A DNA stretch of 64,000 nucleotides from Plectosphaerella cucumerina (Eukaryota > Ascomycota > Sordariomycetes > Glomerellales > Plectosphaerellaceae), in contig JAGPXD010000005.1 of the NCBI GenBank assembly GCA_020746995.1, forward strand, positions 2,976,001-3,040,000. Reading direction: 5' to 3'. The notes under the pieces were generated by a model, which searched no databases, was not told the origin of the DNA, and saw only the letters and a program-made list of their open reading frames with translations. Made by a program: the position numbers and the translations under genes. Below are positions 1 to 8,740 of this stretch, piece by piece; position 1 is the first letter of the stretch; the number at the start of each line of letters is the position of its first letter.

Positions 1-1171
1 CCGCCATTCAAGCCGCGGGATGTTCGGAATGAGGGTTTTTTGCAGGATGTTGCTGTTGAAAGTCGACTGCTGGTCCATCTTGATACCAGCAAGACGGTGC
101 CTCGACAGAGCACGTTGCTTTTCCTGTCCGAGGTGAGTTCTCTCCATCCGCTGGTCATTAGATGATATTTCTGACGCATATTTTCAGCCTTCCGGCTCAG
201 CACCGTCCAGCTCGGAATCTCTCCTGCCCTTGCAAACACCCAACTCTGCCGCTGGCATCCGGGCATTAGGCCCCCAAGCCTTCCGCCACTTCCCGGCACA
301 TCACTACTTTGTGCGTGTGTTCAGACACACCAGCGTAAGCAAACCCCCGATGTCACCTTTGCCACTTGGCTGACAAGCCCAGGCCATGATGTCACTGCTC
401 AACCGGCAACCTACCTTCCTCTCCTTGAACGAGTGGCGTATTACCCCTTGGGAAGTCCACGAGAAGACCCCCTTGGACCATCTCCTGGACATTGTGGTAC
501 TTCTGCCCGCGCTCTTCCACAGGGCAGACCTCCTCACTCCCGCCCCACCGGCCCTCGCCCGCCGTCTGGAAGCACAGGGCCTGCTCTCGGACTGCCTCGC
601 CATAGAAGCAAAGCTGGACCACTGGCACTCCCGGCTACAGTCAACCAACACCCCGACATCAACAAGCGCCTACTGGGCCCAAGACCCCAGCAGCCCATCC
701 ACTCTCCTCGCCACCATGCAGATCCCCTTCTCCGACAACCTTGTCTTCAAAGACGGTTCCACGGCACTCTCCCTCCTCACCTACTGGACGGCCCTTCTCC
801 TCCTACACTCCACCATCGACGACGTCCATACAGCCGTCTGCACGCCCGTGCTGGACGACTATCCCTACATGTACCCGGACCTACCGTTAGAGCTGCGAAT
901 AGACATCAACCGGTACAGGCAGCGGAGGGAGCTCGCGGGGCGGATATGCAGAGGTCTGGACTTCGCCCTGGGGGCAGGTGTGCAGCTTGACGCGCTGGAC
1001 GTGCCGCTTGCTGTGGCGACGGGGGTGTACAGGGAGATTAACGAGACGTCGAGAGATGGGGAGCTGGAGGTGCATTGGTGTGAGAGGTTTAGGGAGGCTA
1101 TGGCTGTGAATGGGCAAGAGTTGGCGGGGGATTTGATGACGAAGAGCTGGACAAGCATTAGTCGGTTCTAG
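1..1171 (+). CDS. Fungal transcription factor, C-terminal part (partial gene)
   Basis: The 5' part lies outside the window. Three exons can be read in one frame: 1-132, 188-334 and 383-1171, ending in TAG, for about 355 residues. The ORF is closed between exons by a stop in the second intron (335-382), so splicing is required. The protein looks like the C-terminal half of the Fungal_trans_2 group of C6 zinc-cluster regulators: an HFPAHHYFVRVFRH stretch, then helical segments with WEVHEKTPLDHLLDI and LPALFHRAD. The DNA-binding Zn2Cys6 motif would lie upstream and is not visible. A nuclear regulatory role is inferred from the family; the target genes cannot be guessed. It is followed in tandem by the proteasome alpha4 gene. 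The assignment rests on general similarity, so it is moderately certain. Confidence 0.65.
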
Positions 1172-1634
1172 GGGGCTTGTAGAGTGAGTGGTTAGAGCTG
1201 GTCTCTGGAGAACAACAACGGGTGGCTTTTTGCTAGAATGTAAAGCGCGGGAAAAGTAGAGAATCACAAGACCGTTTTCGAGGCAATGCCATATGTCTTG
1301 TTAAAAGCTCAAGTTTGGCAAGAGAGTCACGGCACCGTCGTGGTCTGTGTTCAGTCGTGCCCCACCCGTCTCGGTCAAGCTTGCTGCGACAACGACCCAC
1401 TTCCACACCGAGCTCCCGAAGTTCCGCCGACCCCAGAGCTCCCGGAGCTTGGAGGTCAGCCTTCCAGCACGCGCCAGGTACCGAAGCTTCGTCAGACCTG
1501 TAGCCTGCCCCATCACCACTTCCCGACCACCATCAGCCCGCCCTCCACGATCCCATCAACCACGACGCGAATTGACCAAGCAACCCGCATCCCTTCCACC
1601 AACAAACGATACCCGCAACTGCACAACTGAAACC
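1172..1634. other. Intergenic region upstream of proteasome alpha4
   Basis: Tandem spacer of 463 bp. The last 250 bp are C-rich and pyrimidine-rich on the plus strand, as is common in promoters and leaders of fungal housekeeping genes. No gene, repeat or clear TATA box was seen. Confidence 0.5.
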
Positions 1635-2693
1635 ATGGCTTCCGGTTACGACAGAGCTCTCTCTGGTAAGCACCGTCACCCTTGCTGCCACCATCCCCCC
1701 AAACGCCTGGCTAACAACTACCCCCAGTCTTCAGGTCCGTCGATGCAACCGCCTCGAAACACCCACGCCGCTGACCCTCTCCCAGTCCCGATGGACACGT
1801 CTTCCAGGTCGAATACGCTGGCGAGGCTGTCAAGAGAGGTACGCCGCCGCCCCCGCCGCGCTCCTTCCCATGATGCCAAACGGGCCACCCGCTCACCACC
1901 CCCGGCCCAACAGGTACCTGCGCCGTCGGCGTCAAGGGCAGCGACGTCGTCGTGCTCGGTTGCGAGAAGCGGTCCGCCATGAAGCTGCAAGACACCCGAA
2001 TCACACCATCCAAGATCCAGCTCCTGGACACCCACGTCTGCCTCGCCTTCGCCGGCCTCAACGCCGACGCCCGCATCCTCGTCGACAAGGCGCGGTTAGA
2101 GGCGCAGTCCCACAAGCTGACGGTCGAGGACCCCGCTTCCATCGAGTACATGACCAAATACGTCGCCGGCGTCCAGCAGCGGTACACGCAGAGCGGAGGT
2201 GTCCGCCCCTTCGGCATCAGCACCATGATCGTCGGCTTCGACAAGGGCAGCAAGGTGCCCCGCCTGTACCAGACCGAGCCCTCGGGCATCTACTCGGCAT
2301 GGTGCGTCCCCCGTAACTCCCAGGCTAACCCGCGCCCCCGACTGACACCCCCGTAGGAAGGCAAACGCCATCGGCCGTTCCAGCAAGACGGTGCGCGAGT
2401 TCCTCGAGCGCAACTACAAGGAGGACATGGACCGCGAGGCCACCATCCGCCTGGCGATTAAGTCCCTCCTCGAGGTCGTCCAGACCGGCGCCAAGAACAT
2501 CGAGATCGCCCTCATGGCTCCCGGCAAGCAGATCGAGATGCTCCCCGTCGAGGAGATTGAGAACTACGTCAAGAACATCGAGCAGGAGAAGCAAGAGGAG
2601 GCCGCCAAGAAGAAGACGGGCCGCACGCCGGGCACGGGGACTGCCGCCATCCTGACGAGGTCCGGCGAGGGCTCGGGCGATGGTGACGAGTAA
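1635..2693 (+). CDS. PRE6: 20S proteasome subunit alpha4
   Basis: Encodes a structural alpha-ring subunit of the 20S proteasome core. Five exons: 1635-1665, 1728-1734, 1786-1838, 1914-2301 and 2357-2693, giving 271 residues, close to the family length. The second exon is only 7 nt and splits the SPDGH motif. The protein starts MASGYDRALSVFSPDGH, the N-terminal alpha-subunit signature. It continues with the RYTQSGGVRPFG and YQTEPSGIYSAWKA motifs and ends in a Lys/Glu-rich tail, as in yeast Pre6. The second intron (1735-1785) uses a GTCCGT donor. The signature reads EYAGEAVKRG, with Gly where yeast has Leu; I believe other Sordariomycetes share this but could not check. Next to a convergent CHY zinc-finger gene. 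Confidence 0.95.
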
Positions 2694-2950
2694 GCAAGCG
2701 GCTGCCCGTTCGTTGAAGGTGCGGGGCTGTCGCCCAGGGGTATCTCATAGCGATGAAATACCAGTGTATTACCATTTAGAAGGTTGCGCTGGCGAGCAAG
2801 AAACGATGAAAATCAAGGGTATTCGTTTATGCTTGCATGTGCAGCCTGCCTCCCAACTGATGCGCCGCCTTTTCGTCATGTCCGTCATATCTACATGATC
2901 TCAATCCCGCTCCACTGCCTACCCCCGCCTCCTGGTCGCCCCTCGACCCC

Positions 2951-3450
2951 TCAGCCCAGCTTGTCGGCGTCGTCTTCGGGGTCGAATATCGTTCGCCTCT
3001 TGGTCGGACGGACCCTCTCGTCCTTGAGCATCCTGTTGTCGACGCGCGCGTCCTCGCCCTCGATGGAAAGGCCGGCCTGCGGCGTCTTGGCCTCGATGAC
3101 GAAGTGGTTGTCGCAGTGCGGGCAGAACTCATCAGCCTCCTCGAACTCCTGCGCGTCCTTCCGGAACGCCTTGCGGCACTTCTTGCAGATGAAGGTCATC
3201 TCGACAGACTGCAGCAGGGGGTGGGACTCCTGCTCCTGGTGGCACTCGGCGCAGTCAAACCACTTCTTGCCTGTTGTGCGGGATGAAGTCAGCGGGCGGT
3301 CTTCTCGGAGTATTGAGTCGCGAGGGGTCTGGTTTCTGGGCTGGTCGACGTACAGCATGGCGAGCGGATCGAGACCTGCGCGTTCAGGATGTGCTTGCTG
3401 CCATGGGTGAGCGAGGGGCGAGGCTTGGAGGTCGAGGCGCCTTACCACAT
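2951..3450 (-). CDS. CHY-type zinc-finger protein
   Basis: Three exons on the minus strand: 3446-3450 (only ATGTG), 3354-3397 and 2951-3270, giving 122 residues. The spliced protein begins MCKHILNAQVSIRSPCC and carries the zinc ligands of a zf-CHY domain: CC..WFDCAECH, a downstream CKKC pair and CPHCDNHF. It ends with a charged tail. Family members bind several zinc ions; yeast Hot13 acts in the mitochondrial intermembrane space, but plain CHY proteins of this type have no settled role. The first coding exon was chosen because joining ATGTG to the next acceptor restores the conserved MCKH start. A longer reading through the intron gives only low-quality sequence. Convergent with PRE6 and divergent from SSL2. 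Confidence 0.75.
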
Positions 3451-3945
3451 GGTGAGCGAGTAGTGGGAAAGCCAAGTCGAAGTGACAGTTGTACTGGTGT
3501 GCTAGAAGCTGTCTCGGGATCGTCGGACCCTACAAAAGCTCCAGTCGAGAGACACTATGGTTCGTGATATCGAGGGTTCAATGTTTAGGTAAAGGGCAAG
3601 ATTCCATGGTGGGGTTATTTCCCCCACAGCGCTGCCGGCCCCCTGTGCGTTAGCGGCATCCCGGCCTGAGGGCATCCTTATCTAATCGGTGACTTAGCTG
3701 AATAATCCCTGGAGGCAACAGCCGTCATCAAAGCTCGATGGTCCTTGACTTTACTTCTCCAACCTCAACCCATTCATCCCGTTCTCCGTTATCACGCCGC
3801 CCACGAAACTGCCGATTGCCGCTGGCGCACGAATAGAAGAAGGAACCCAAGCGAATAGAAACCACATACAGCCCTCTCAGATACCATCTCGGGGTGTGTG
3901 CCTTCTAGGCAAAGTCCGGGCTTCGACCTGCGCATCCCACCCACG
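3451..3945. promoter_or_regulatory. Divergent intergenic region between CHY protein and SSL2
   Basis: About 495 bp separate two start codons pointing apart, so it should hold both promoters. No TATA box is obvious. An upstream GTG-initiated extension of SSL2 at 3898 is open but lacks an ATG and is probably leader. Confidence 0.5.
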
Positions 3946-6384
3946 ATGCCTCCAAAGCGCAAGGCCGCGGGCGCCGTCTCGGGCGGCGGCAAGGCGGGCA
4001 AGGGCTCGCGCGTGTCGACACCGGCCGGCGCAGCAACCCCGCGGAGCATTGCTAGTGACAATGAAGATGCGATGCTGAGCGAGGTCGAGGACGAGACGAT
4101 GGAGCGCAACGTCGACAAGTTCACAGTCGACACGTACACGGGCGGAGGCTCGGCGATCAAGACGTCAACGTCTCACATCTTCGGAAAGAGAGACTATTCG
4201 TACCTGCAGCTCAAGCCCGACTCGCAGAACCGCCCGCTATGGATCGACGCTAGCCGAGGCAGGATCTTCCTGGAGAGCTTCAGCCCGCTCGCCGCGCAAG
4301 CGCAGGACTTCCTCATCACCATTGCCGAGCCACAATCCCGACCATCCTTCATTCACGAGTACGCCCTCTCGCCACATAGTCTCTACGCCGCCGTTTCCGT
4401 CGGCCTGTCCCCCGACGACATCATCAACACCCTCGATCGCTTCCTAAAGACGCCACTGCCAGCCGACATCCGAAAGTTCATCGAGAGCTGCACAGCAAGC
4501 TTCGGCAAGGTGAAGCTGGTGTTGAAGAACACAAAATACTTCGTGGAGAGTGCAGACCCTGTCGTGCTTCAGAAGCTGCTGCAGGATCCCATCATCGGGC
4601 CCCTGCGTGCGCACCCGAACGCTGAAATCGTCACGACTGCCGCGCCGAAGCAGGCACCGCTCGTCATCCCCGGTACCACAAACGCTGAGGGCGTGCGGCA
4701 GGCCGGCCAGGAAGGAGGCAAGGTCAAGGAGGCCGACGTGTACGCGACGCTCAACGACGACGACGATGACGACGCCGAGGTCACGCACTCCTTCGAGGTC
4801 CCAGACAGCGCGGTGGAGACGGTCCAGAAGCGATGCCTGGACCTGCAGTATCCCGTGCTGGAAGAATACGATTTCCGAAAGGACGAATTCAACGCGAACC
4901 TCGAGATCGACCTGCGGCCGGGCGCTCAGATCCGGCCATACCAGGAGAAGAGTCTGAGCAAGATGTTCGGTAACGGCCGCGCCAAGAGCGGTATCATCGT
5001 GTTGCCGTGCGGAGCTGGAAAAACGCTCGTGGGCATCACGGCCGCGTGTACGGTCAAGAAGGGTGTCATCGTGCTCTGCACCAGTTCCATGTCCGTCTAC
5101 CAGTGGCGAAACGAGTTCCTTAAGTGGTCCAACATCAAGCCCGAGGACATTGAGGCGTTCACGTCTGAGTCAAAGGGCCGCGTGTTCAGCGGATCGACAG
5201 GTATCATCGTCACAACCTACTCCATGGTCACGCAGACGAGGGAGCGGTCCCACGACGCCAAGAAGATGATGGACTTCCTTCAGCAGCGTGAGTGGGGTCT
5301 TATGCTGCTTGACGAGGTGCACGTCGTGCCGGCCAACATCTTCCGCAAGGTCACGTCTTCGATTAAGACGCACTCCAAGCTCGGTCTCACGGCTACGCTG
5401 CTGCGTGAGGACGACAAGATCTCCGATCTCAACTTCCTCATCGGGCCGAAGCTCTACGAGGCCAACTGGATGGAGCTGTCGCAGCAAGGTCACATCGCCC
5501 GCGTGCAGTGCGCCGAGGTATGGTGTCCGATGCCGACCGAATTCTACGACGAGTACCTCAAGGCTCCTCCCCGGAAGAGGGGCCTGCTGTACATCATGAA
5601 CCCGTCAAAGTTCCAGGCGTGCCAGTACCTCATCAACTACCACGAGTCGCGCGGCGACAAGATCATCGTCTTCTCCGACAACGTGTACGCGCTTAAGCAA
5701 TATGCCACAAAGCTGCAGAAGGTCTACATTTACGGCGAGACGGGCAATGCCGAGCGTCTCCAGGTACTGGAGAACTTCCAGCACAACCCGGCGGTCAACA
5801 CGCTGTTCCTCTCCAAGATTGGCGACACGTCGCTCGACCTGCCCGAGGCGACGTGCCTGATCCAGATCTCGTCGCACTACGGTTCCCGTCGTCAGGAGGC
5901 GCAGCGGCTGGGCCGCATCCTCCGAGCGAAGAGGAGGAACGACGAGGGCTTCAACGCCTTCTTCTACTCTCTCGTGTCAAAGGACACGCAGGAGATGTTC
6001 TACTCATCCAAGCGGCAGGCGTTCCTGGTCGACCAGGGCTACGCCTTCAAGGTCATCACGTCGCTGGCCAACATTGAGAAGACGCCTGGGCTGGCGTTCG
6101 CGTCGCCGACGGAGCGGCGCGAGCTGCTGCAGAAGGTTCTCGTGGAGAACGAGTCGACGCAGGAGGACGAGGTGATTGATGACCTGTTCCACTCGGGGAG
6201 CATGGGCCGCCGGCCGAAGAAGAAGGGCAAGGCGGGCGCGCGTCGCACGGCGGGCATGCTGGGCGATTTGTCGGGTGGCCAGGACATGGCGTATATTGAG
6301 CAGAACAAGAAGATCAGGATGGCGAAGAAGGGGGAGAGCAATACGTTCTTCAAGAAGTTGGCGCGGCAGGCGGGGAAGAAGTAG
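3946..6384 (+). CDS. SSL2: TFIIH DNA translocase/helicase XPB homologue
   Basis: Single-exon gene of 812 codons, close to yeast Ssl2 (843) and human XPB (782). The product is the 3'-5' DNA translocase of TFIIH, needed for promoter opening by RNA polymerase II and for nucleotide excision repair. Visible parts in order: basic N-terminus MPPKRKAAG; XPB N-terminal domain up to about residue 330; Walker A PCGAGKTLVG near 353; DEVH box LLDEVHVVP near 456; TATLLREDDKI containing the RED motif near 487; helicase C-terminal domain with QRLGRILRAK near 650; and a basic tail. The ATG at 3946 was preferred because upstream in-frame codons have no ATG. Codon use is strongly C/G-ending, as expected for a well-expressed gene. 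Confidence 0.97.
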   Translation: MPPKRKAAGAVSGGGKAGKGSRVSTPAGAATPRSIASDNEDAMLSEVEDETMERNVDKFTVDTYTGGGSAIKTSTSHIFGKRDYSYLQLKPDSQNRPLWIDASRGRIFLESFSPLAAQAQDFLITIAEPQSRPSFIHEYALSPHSLYAAVSVGLSPDDIINTLDRFLKTPLPADIRKFIESCTASFGKVKLVLKNTKYFVESADPVVLQKLLQDPIIGPLRAHPNAEIVTTAAPKQAPLVIPGTTNAEGVRQAGQEGGKVKEADVYATLNDDDDDDAEVTHSFEVPDSAVETVQKRCLDLQYPVLEEYDFRKDEFNANLEIDLRPGAQIRPYQEKSLSKMFGNGRAKSGIIVLPCGAGKTLVGITAACTVKKGVIVLCTSSMSVYQWRNEFLKWSNIKPEDIEAFTSESKGRVFSGSTGIIVTTYSMVTQTRERSHDAKKMMDFLQQREWGLMLLDEVHVVPANIFRKVTSSIKTHSKLGLTATLLREDDKISDLNFLIGPKLYEANWMELSQQGHIARVQCAEVWCPMPTEFYDEYLKAPPRKRGLLYIMNPSKFQACQYLINYHESRGDKIIVFSDNVYALKQYATKLQKVYIYGETGNAERLQVLENFQHNPAVNTLFLSKIGDTSLDLPEATCLIQISSHYGSRRQEAQRLGRILRAKRRNDEGFNAFFYSLVSKDTQEMFYSSKRQAFLVDQGYAFKVITSLANIEKTPGLAFASPTERRELLQKVLVENESTQEDEVIDDLFHSGSMGRRPKKKGKAGARRTAGMLGDLSGGQDMAYIEQNKKIRMAKKGESNTFFKKLARQAGKK

Positions 6385-6515
6385 GGGGACGGTCTATCGG
6401 CGGGGCGTTTTTGACGAACATGCCCGTAGTAAGGCATTTGGGAAATTGTATGACATAGAACCAGGTCCAAAGGGCCCAATATCTGCCACATTTCGGACTA
6501 GGAATGGTCAAGCAG

Positions 6516-7535
6516 TCACATCTCATTTGTACGATATCGTGCAACATAACTGGGTGGATGCCGTAAAGCAGCCGTGTGGATGCCGTAAAGCAGCCGTGTG
6601 GATGCCGTAAAGCAGCCGTGTGGATGCCGTAAAGCAGCCGTGTGGATGCCGTAAAGCAGCCGTGTGGATGCCGTAAAGCAGCCGTGTGGATGCCGTAAAG
6701 CAGCCGTGTGGATGCTCAAGCCCCTGACTGAATCGTCCATGACCATCAGCCCTCCACCCCGCCCAGTCGTTTCTGCCAGCTGTTGTTCCAGACTCGCCAT
6801 CTCCGCCTCCAGCAAAGCCTCATCATCACACTTTCTCGCCTTCTCAAAATCAACAAGCACCACCTCACCACCCGGACGGATGATAAAGTTGTACTTGTTG
6901 CAGTCGCCATGCAAATACCCCAGTTTGTAGAGTCGGTCTAGGGCAGCCTTGCAGCGCTCCAAGTCTGCCGGTTCCGCGGAGCGTCCACCAGTCACCTTTT
7001 CCAGGAGAATGCCCATGACTCTTCCTTCCTCGTGGATGTGGCCGAGGAATTTGGGGGCGATGCCTGTGTCGTCGAGGACTTGGTACATCTGAGTCTCCGC
7101 TTCGATGTAAGGGACCTCCCAGTAGAAGCGGGCCATTTTCGCGATCGTTGTCTCGGGCTGATGGAATGGTGTCACCCATTTACACTCCTGTGTGAGGAGG
7201 GTGAGGAATTCGGTGCGTTCAATGTCGAAGCAGTCCACCAGCCGCGGGTTCCAGATGGCAGTTACTCCCGGCTGGCCGTCTGCGGAAAGTGTTGACTGCA
7301 GCTCGTATGTTGTCGGGTTTCGAGTGATGGTGGCGGACTTCCAGGTGCTGGAGGAATAATCGAGAGGGGGGAGGATGTTTGCAAAGTCCTAGGGCATATC
7401 GTCGAGGGCTTCGGCATCAAGGGCGCCGGCTTTGACGGTGGTGTATTTCGCGAGGCGCCCGGCTCGGACGCGGAAGTGGCAGTCGCTCCGGCCGTTGGCG
7501 GCTACTTCCATTGAGATGACGCGGGGGCGGTCCAT
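6516..7535 (-). pseudogene. Kinase-like (so-called alpha-galactosidase A family) gene with internal amber codon
   Basis: A 339-codon frame from ATG 7535 to 6516 is interrupted only by TAG at 7389-7391 (codon 49), inside the stretch DMP-stop-DFANILPPLD. The rest looks like the fungal protein-kinase-like family often mislabelled alpha-galactosidase A: KMARFYWEVPYIEAET (Lys region), YLHGDCNKYNFII (HGDxNxxN catalytic loop) and VVLVDFEKARKCD (metal-binding DFE). No intron could remove the stop. A CAG-to-TAG change would explain it. The C-terminus runs past the family's usual end into the 22-bp minisatellite, adding a repetitive tail. It could be a true pseudogene, a readthrough gene or a sequencing error; translation from a later start would lose about 100 residues. 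Confidence 0.7.
6554..6715. repeat. 22-bp minisatellite, seven copies plus a partial
   Basis: The unit gtggatgccgtaaagcagcc+gt repeats identically with period 22 from 6554 to 6707, then eight more bases match. It lies in the 3' part of the kinase-like frame on the minus strand. Because 22 is not a multiple of three, successive copies are read in all three frames and generate a 22-residue protein repeat every 66 bp. Perfect identity between copies suggests recent expansion. Confidence 0.95.
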
Positions 7536-8429
7536 GACGATGCTGGGGGTTGGAGCCTGGATTGAATTGAAGTGAAAGGATACATTTAAAAAGATGCTTT
7601 TATTACAGGCAGTGAGTATCTGCTCGAGGGCAGCCAGGTAGCTTGGCGTCAACCACCATCCTACGTGGATGTTTCCAGGCTGTTGTCTGCGGGATGCAGG
7701 GCGCTTAGGTGCCCTATCAGGCTGGAGCTGCGCAGTGGATTGCAACGTCCCAATACTAGCTGTACCTTCCTGACCAGTAGTTGGGTATGCGTATTTCCTT
7801 GGGCTCGTGAGTGGGCTGGCTCGGACTGGTCACGATGTTCGATGGATTTCATACTGCTGAAGCAGATGCATATGTTTGTCAGCCAGGCGAATTTCAGTAA
7901 TGCTTGCTTTGGTCAGATCCGCAAGCGACCGAAAATCACGCAATCGATTTCCACTTGTCACGAGGAATCGGAGAACTGTCCCTCTTCTAGCTCTGTCATC
8001 AGTCGACTTGCTGTCCATTGATGGAGACTTCGAAAGGACGGCAGAGCGGATAGAAGCATCCCGGACTGTTCATGGTGTCTGTCCCCTCAAGGCCCGAGTG
8101 AGGGCGCTTGGCCCCTGTGAACATCGTCATATGACCGACTTTTGAGGAATTGCAGGCTGTCAGTCTTGGTGACGGCCAAATGAGGATCCAGTGGTATTCC
8201 AGGCGGCATTCATGTTTGGTGCGCCTGGTTTCTCATCAATTAAAAGGATGATTGTCGTGATAAGTTCGAGTTCAAGTTCCAATTCAGGTGTCCGCTAGCA
8301 ATATTCCCATTCAGAGATCCTGACTAATCACAAGACTTGCTGCTGTGAAGGCCGCCCACGGCTCCACCCACGACGACAACACCACGTCGTGCACCGTGGA
8401 CAGCATGTGACGCATGACGCGTACCTTCC
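7536..8429. other. Gene-poor region upstream of the kinase-like pseudogene
   Basis: About 900 bp with only short, unconvincing frames. It should include the promoter of the minus-strand kinase-like gene. No repeat or recognisable RNA gene was seen before the structured element that starts near 8430. Confidence 0.4.
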
Positions 8430-8650
8430 TTTATAACCCCTCGATTTATTTTACCTTTTACAGACCGTTGATGTCCTAACGCGACCGCAGTTTAGCGGTA
8501 ATAATACTGGCGTATTATTGACACAGCGAGGGGGTTCGATTCCCCTTCTGGCTAGAGTAAAACTCGCCCACCTTAGCTACTGTGGGTAGGCGGTTTTCTG
8601 CCCCTCCGGATTCCTGCATAGTAGGATGCCCGGAGGGGGTCTTTTGCTGT
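8430..8650 (+). ncRNA. Structured, Pol III-like non-coding element of unknown class
   Basis: A TATA-like TTTATAA (8430-8436) precedes a run of stable hairpins. ACCGC-AGTTTA-GCGGT (8484-8499) resembles a tRNA D arm. Next is an 8-bp stem with a TGGC loop (8500-8519). Then comes GGGGG-TTCGATT-CCCCT (8530-8546), a T-arm shape containing a perfect B-box core GGTTCGATTCC. After it lie a GC-rich hairpin (about 8563-8593), a long CCCTCCGG/CCGGAGGG hairpin (8600-8638) and T runs (8641-8654). No 5' acceptor strand pairs with the sequence after the T arm, so it is not an ordinary tRNA. It does not show U6, SRP or RNase P landmarks I know. Strand is inferred from the TATA and B-box orientation. Confidence 0.35.
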
Positions 8651-8740
8651 TTTCGCAAGATGCATGGTGTGCGCAGTAGGACTCATGCAATTGGCGCATC
8701 GACATAGACGCCGAGTTAACATTTCCACACACTCTGCCTG

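Noticed and set aside
3898..3945. N-terminal extension of SSL2 from a GTG codon
   Set aside because: Nuclear fungal genes normally start at ATG; the first ATG (3946) gives the basic MPPKRK start typical of the family.
6554..6715. CRISPR array
   Set aside because: The 22-bp units are directly adjacent without spacers and sit in a eukaryotic gene tail; it is a minisatellite.
8482..8554. Nuclear tRNA gene
   Set aside because: The T-arm and B-box are present, but no 5' acceptor strand pairs with the 3' side, and the middle stem is 8 bp with a 4-nt loop instead of a 5-bp stem and 7-nt anticodon loop.
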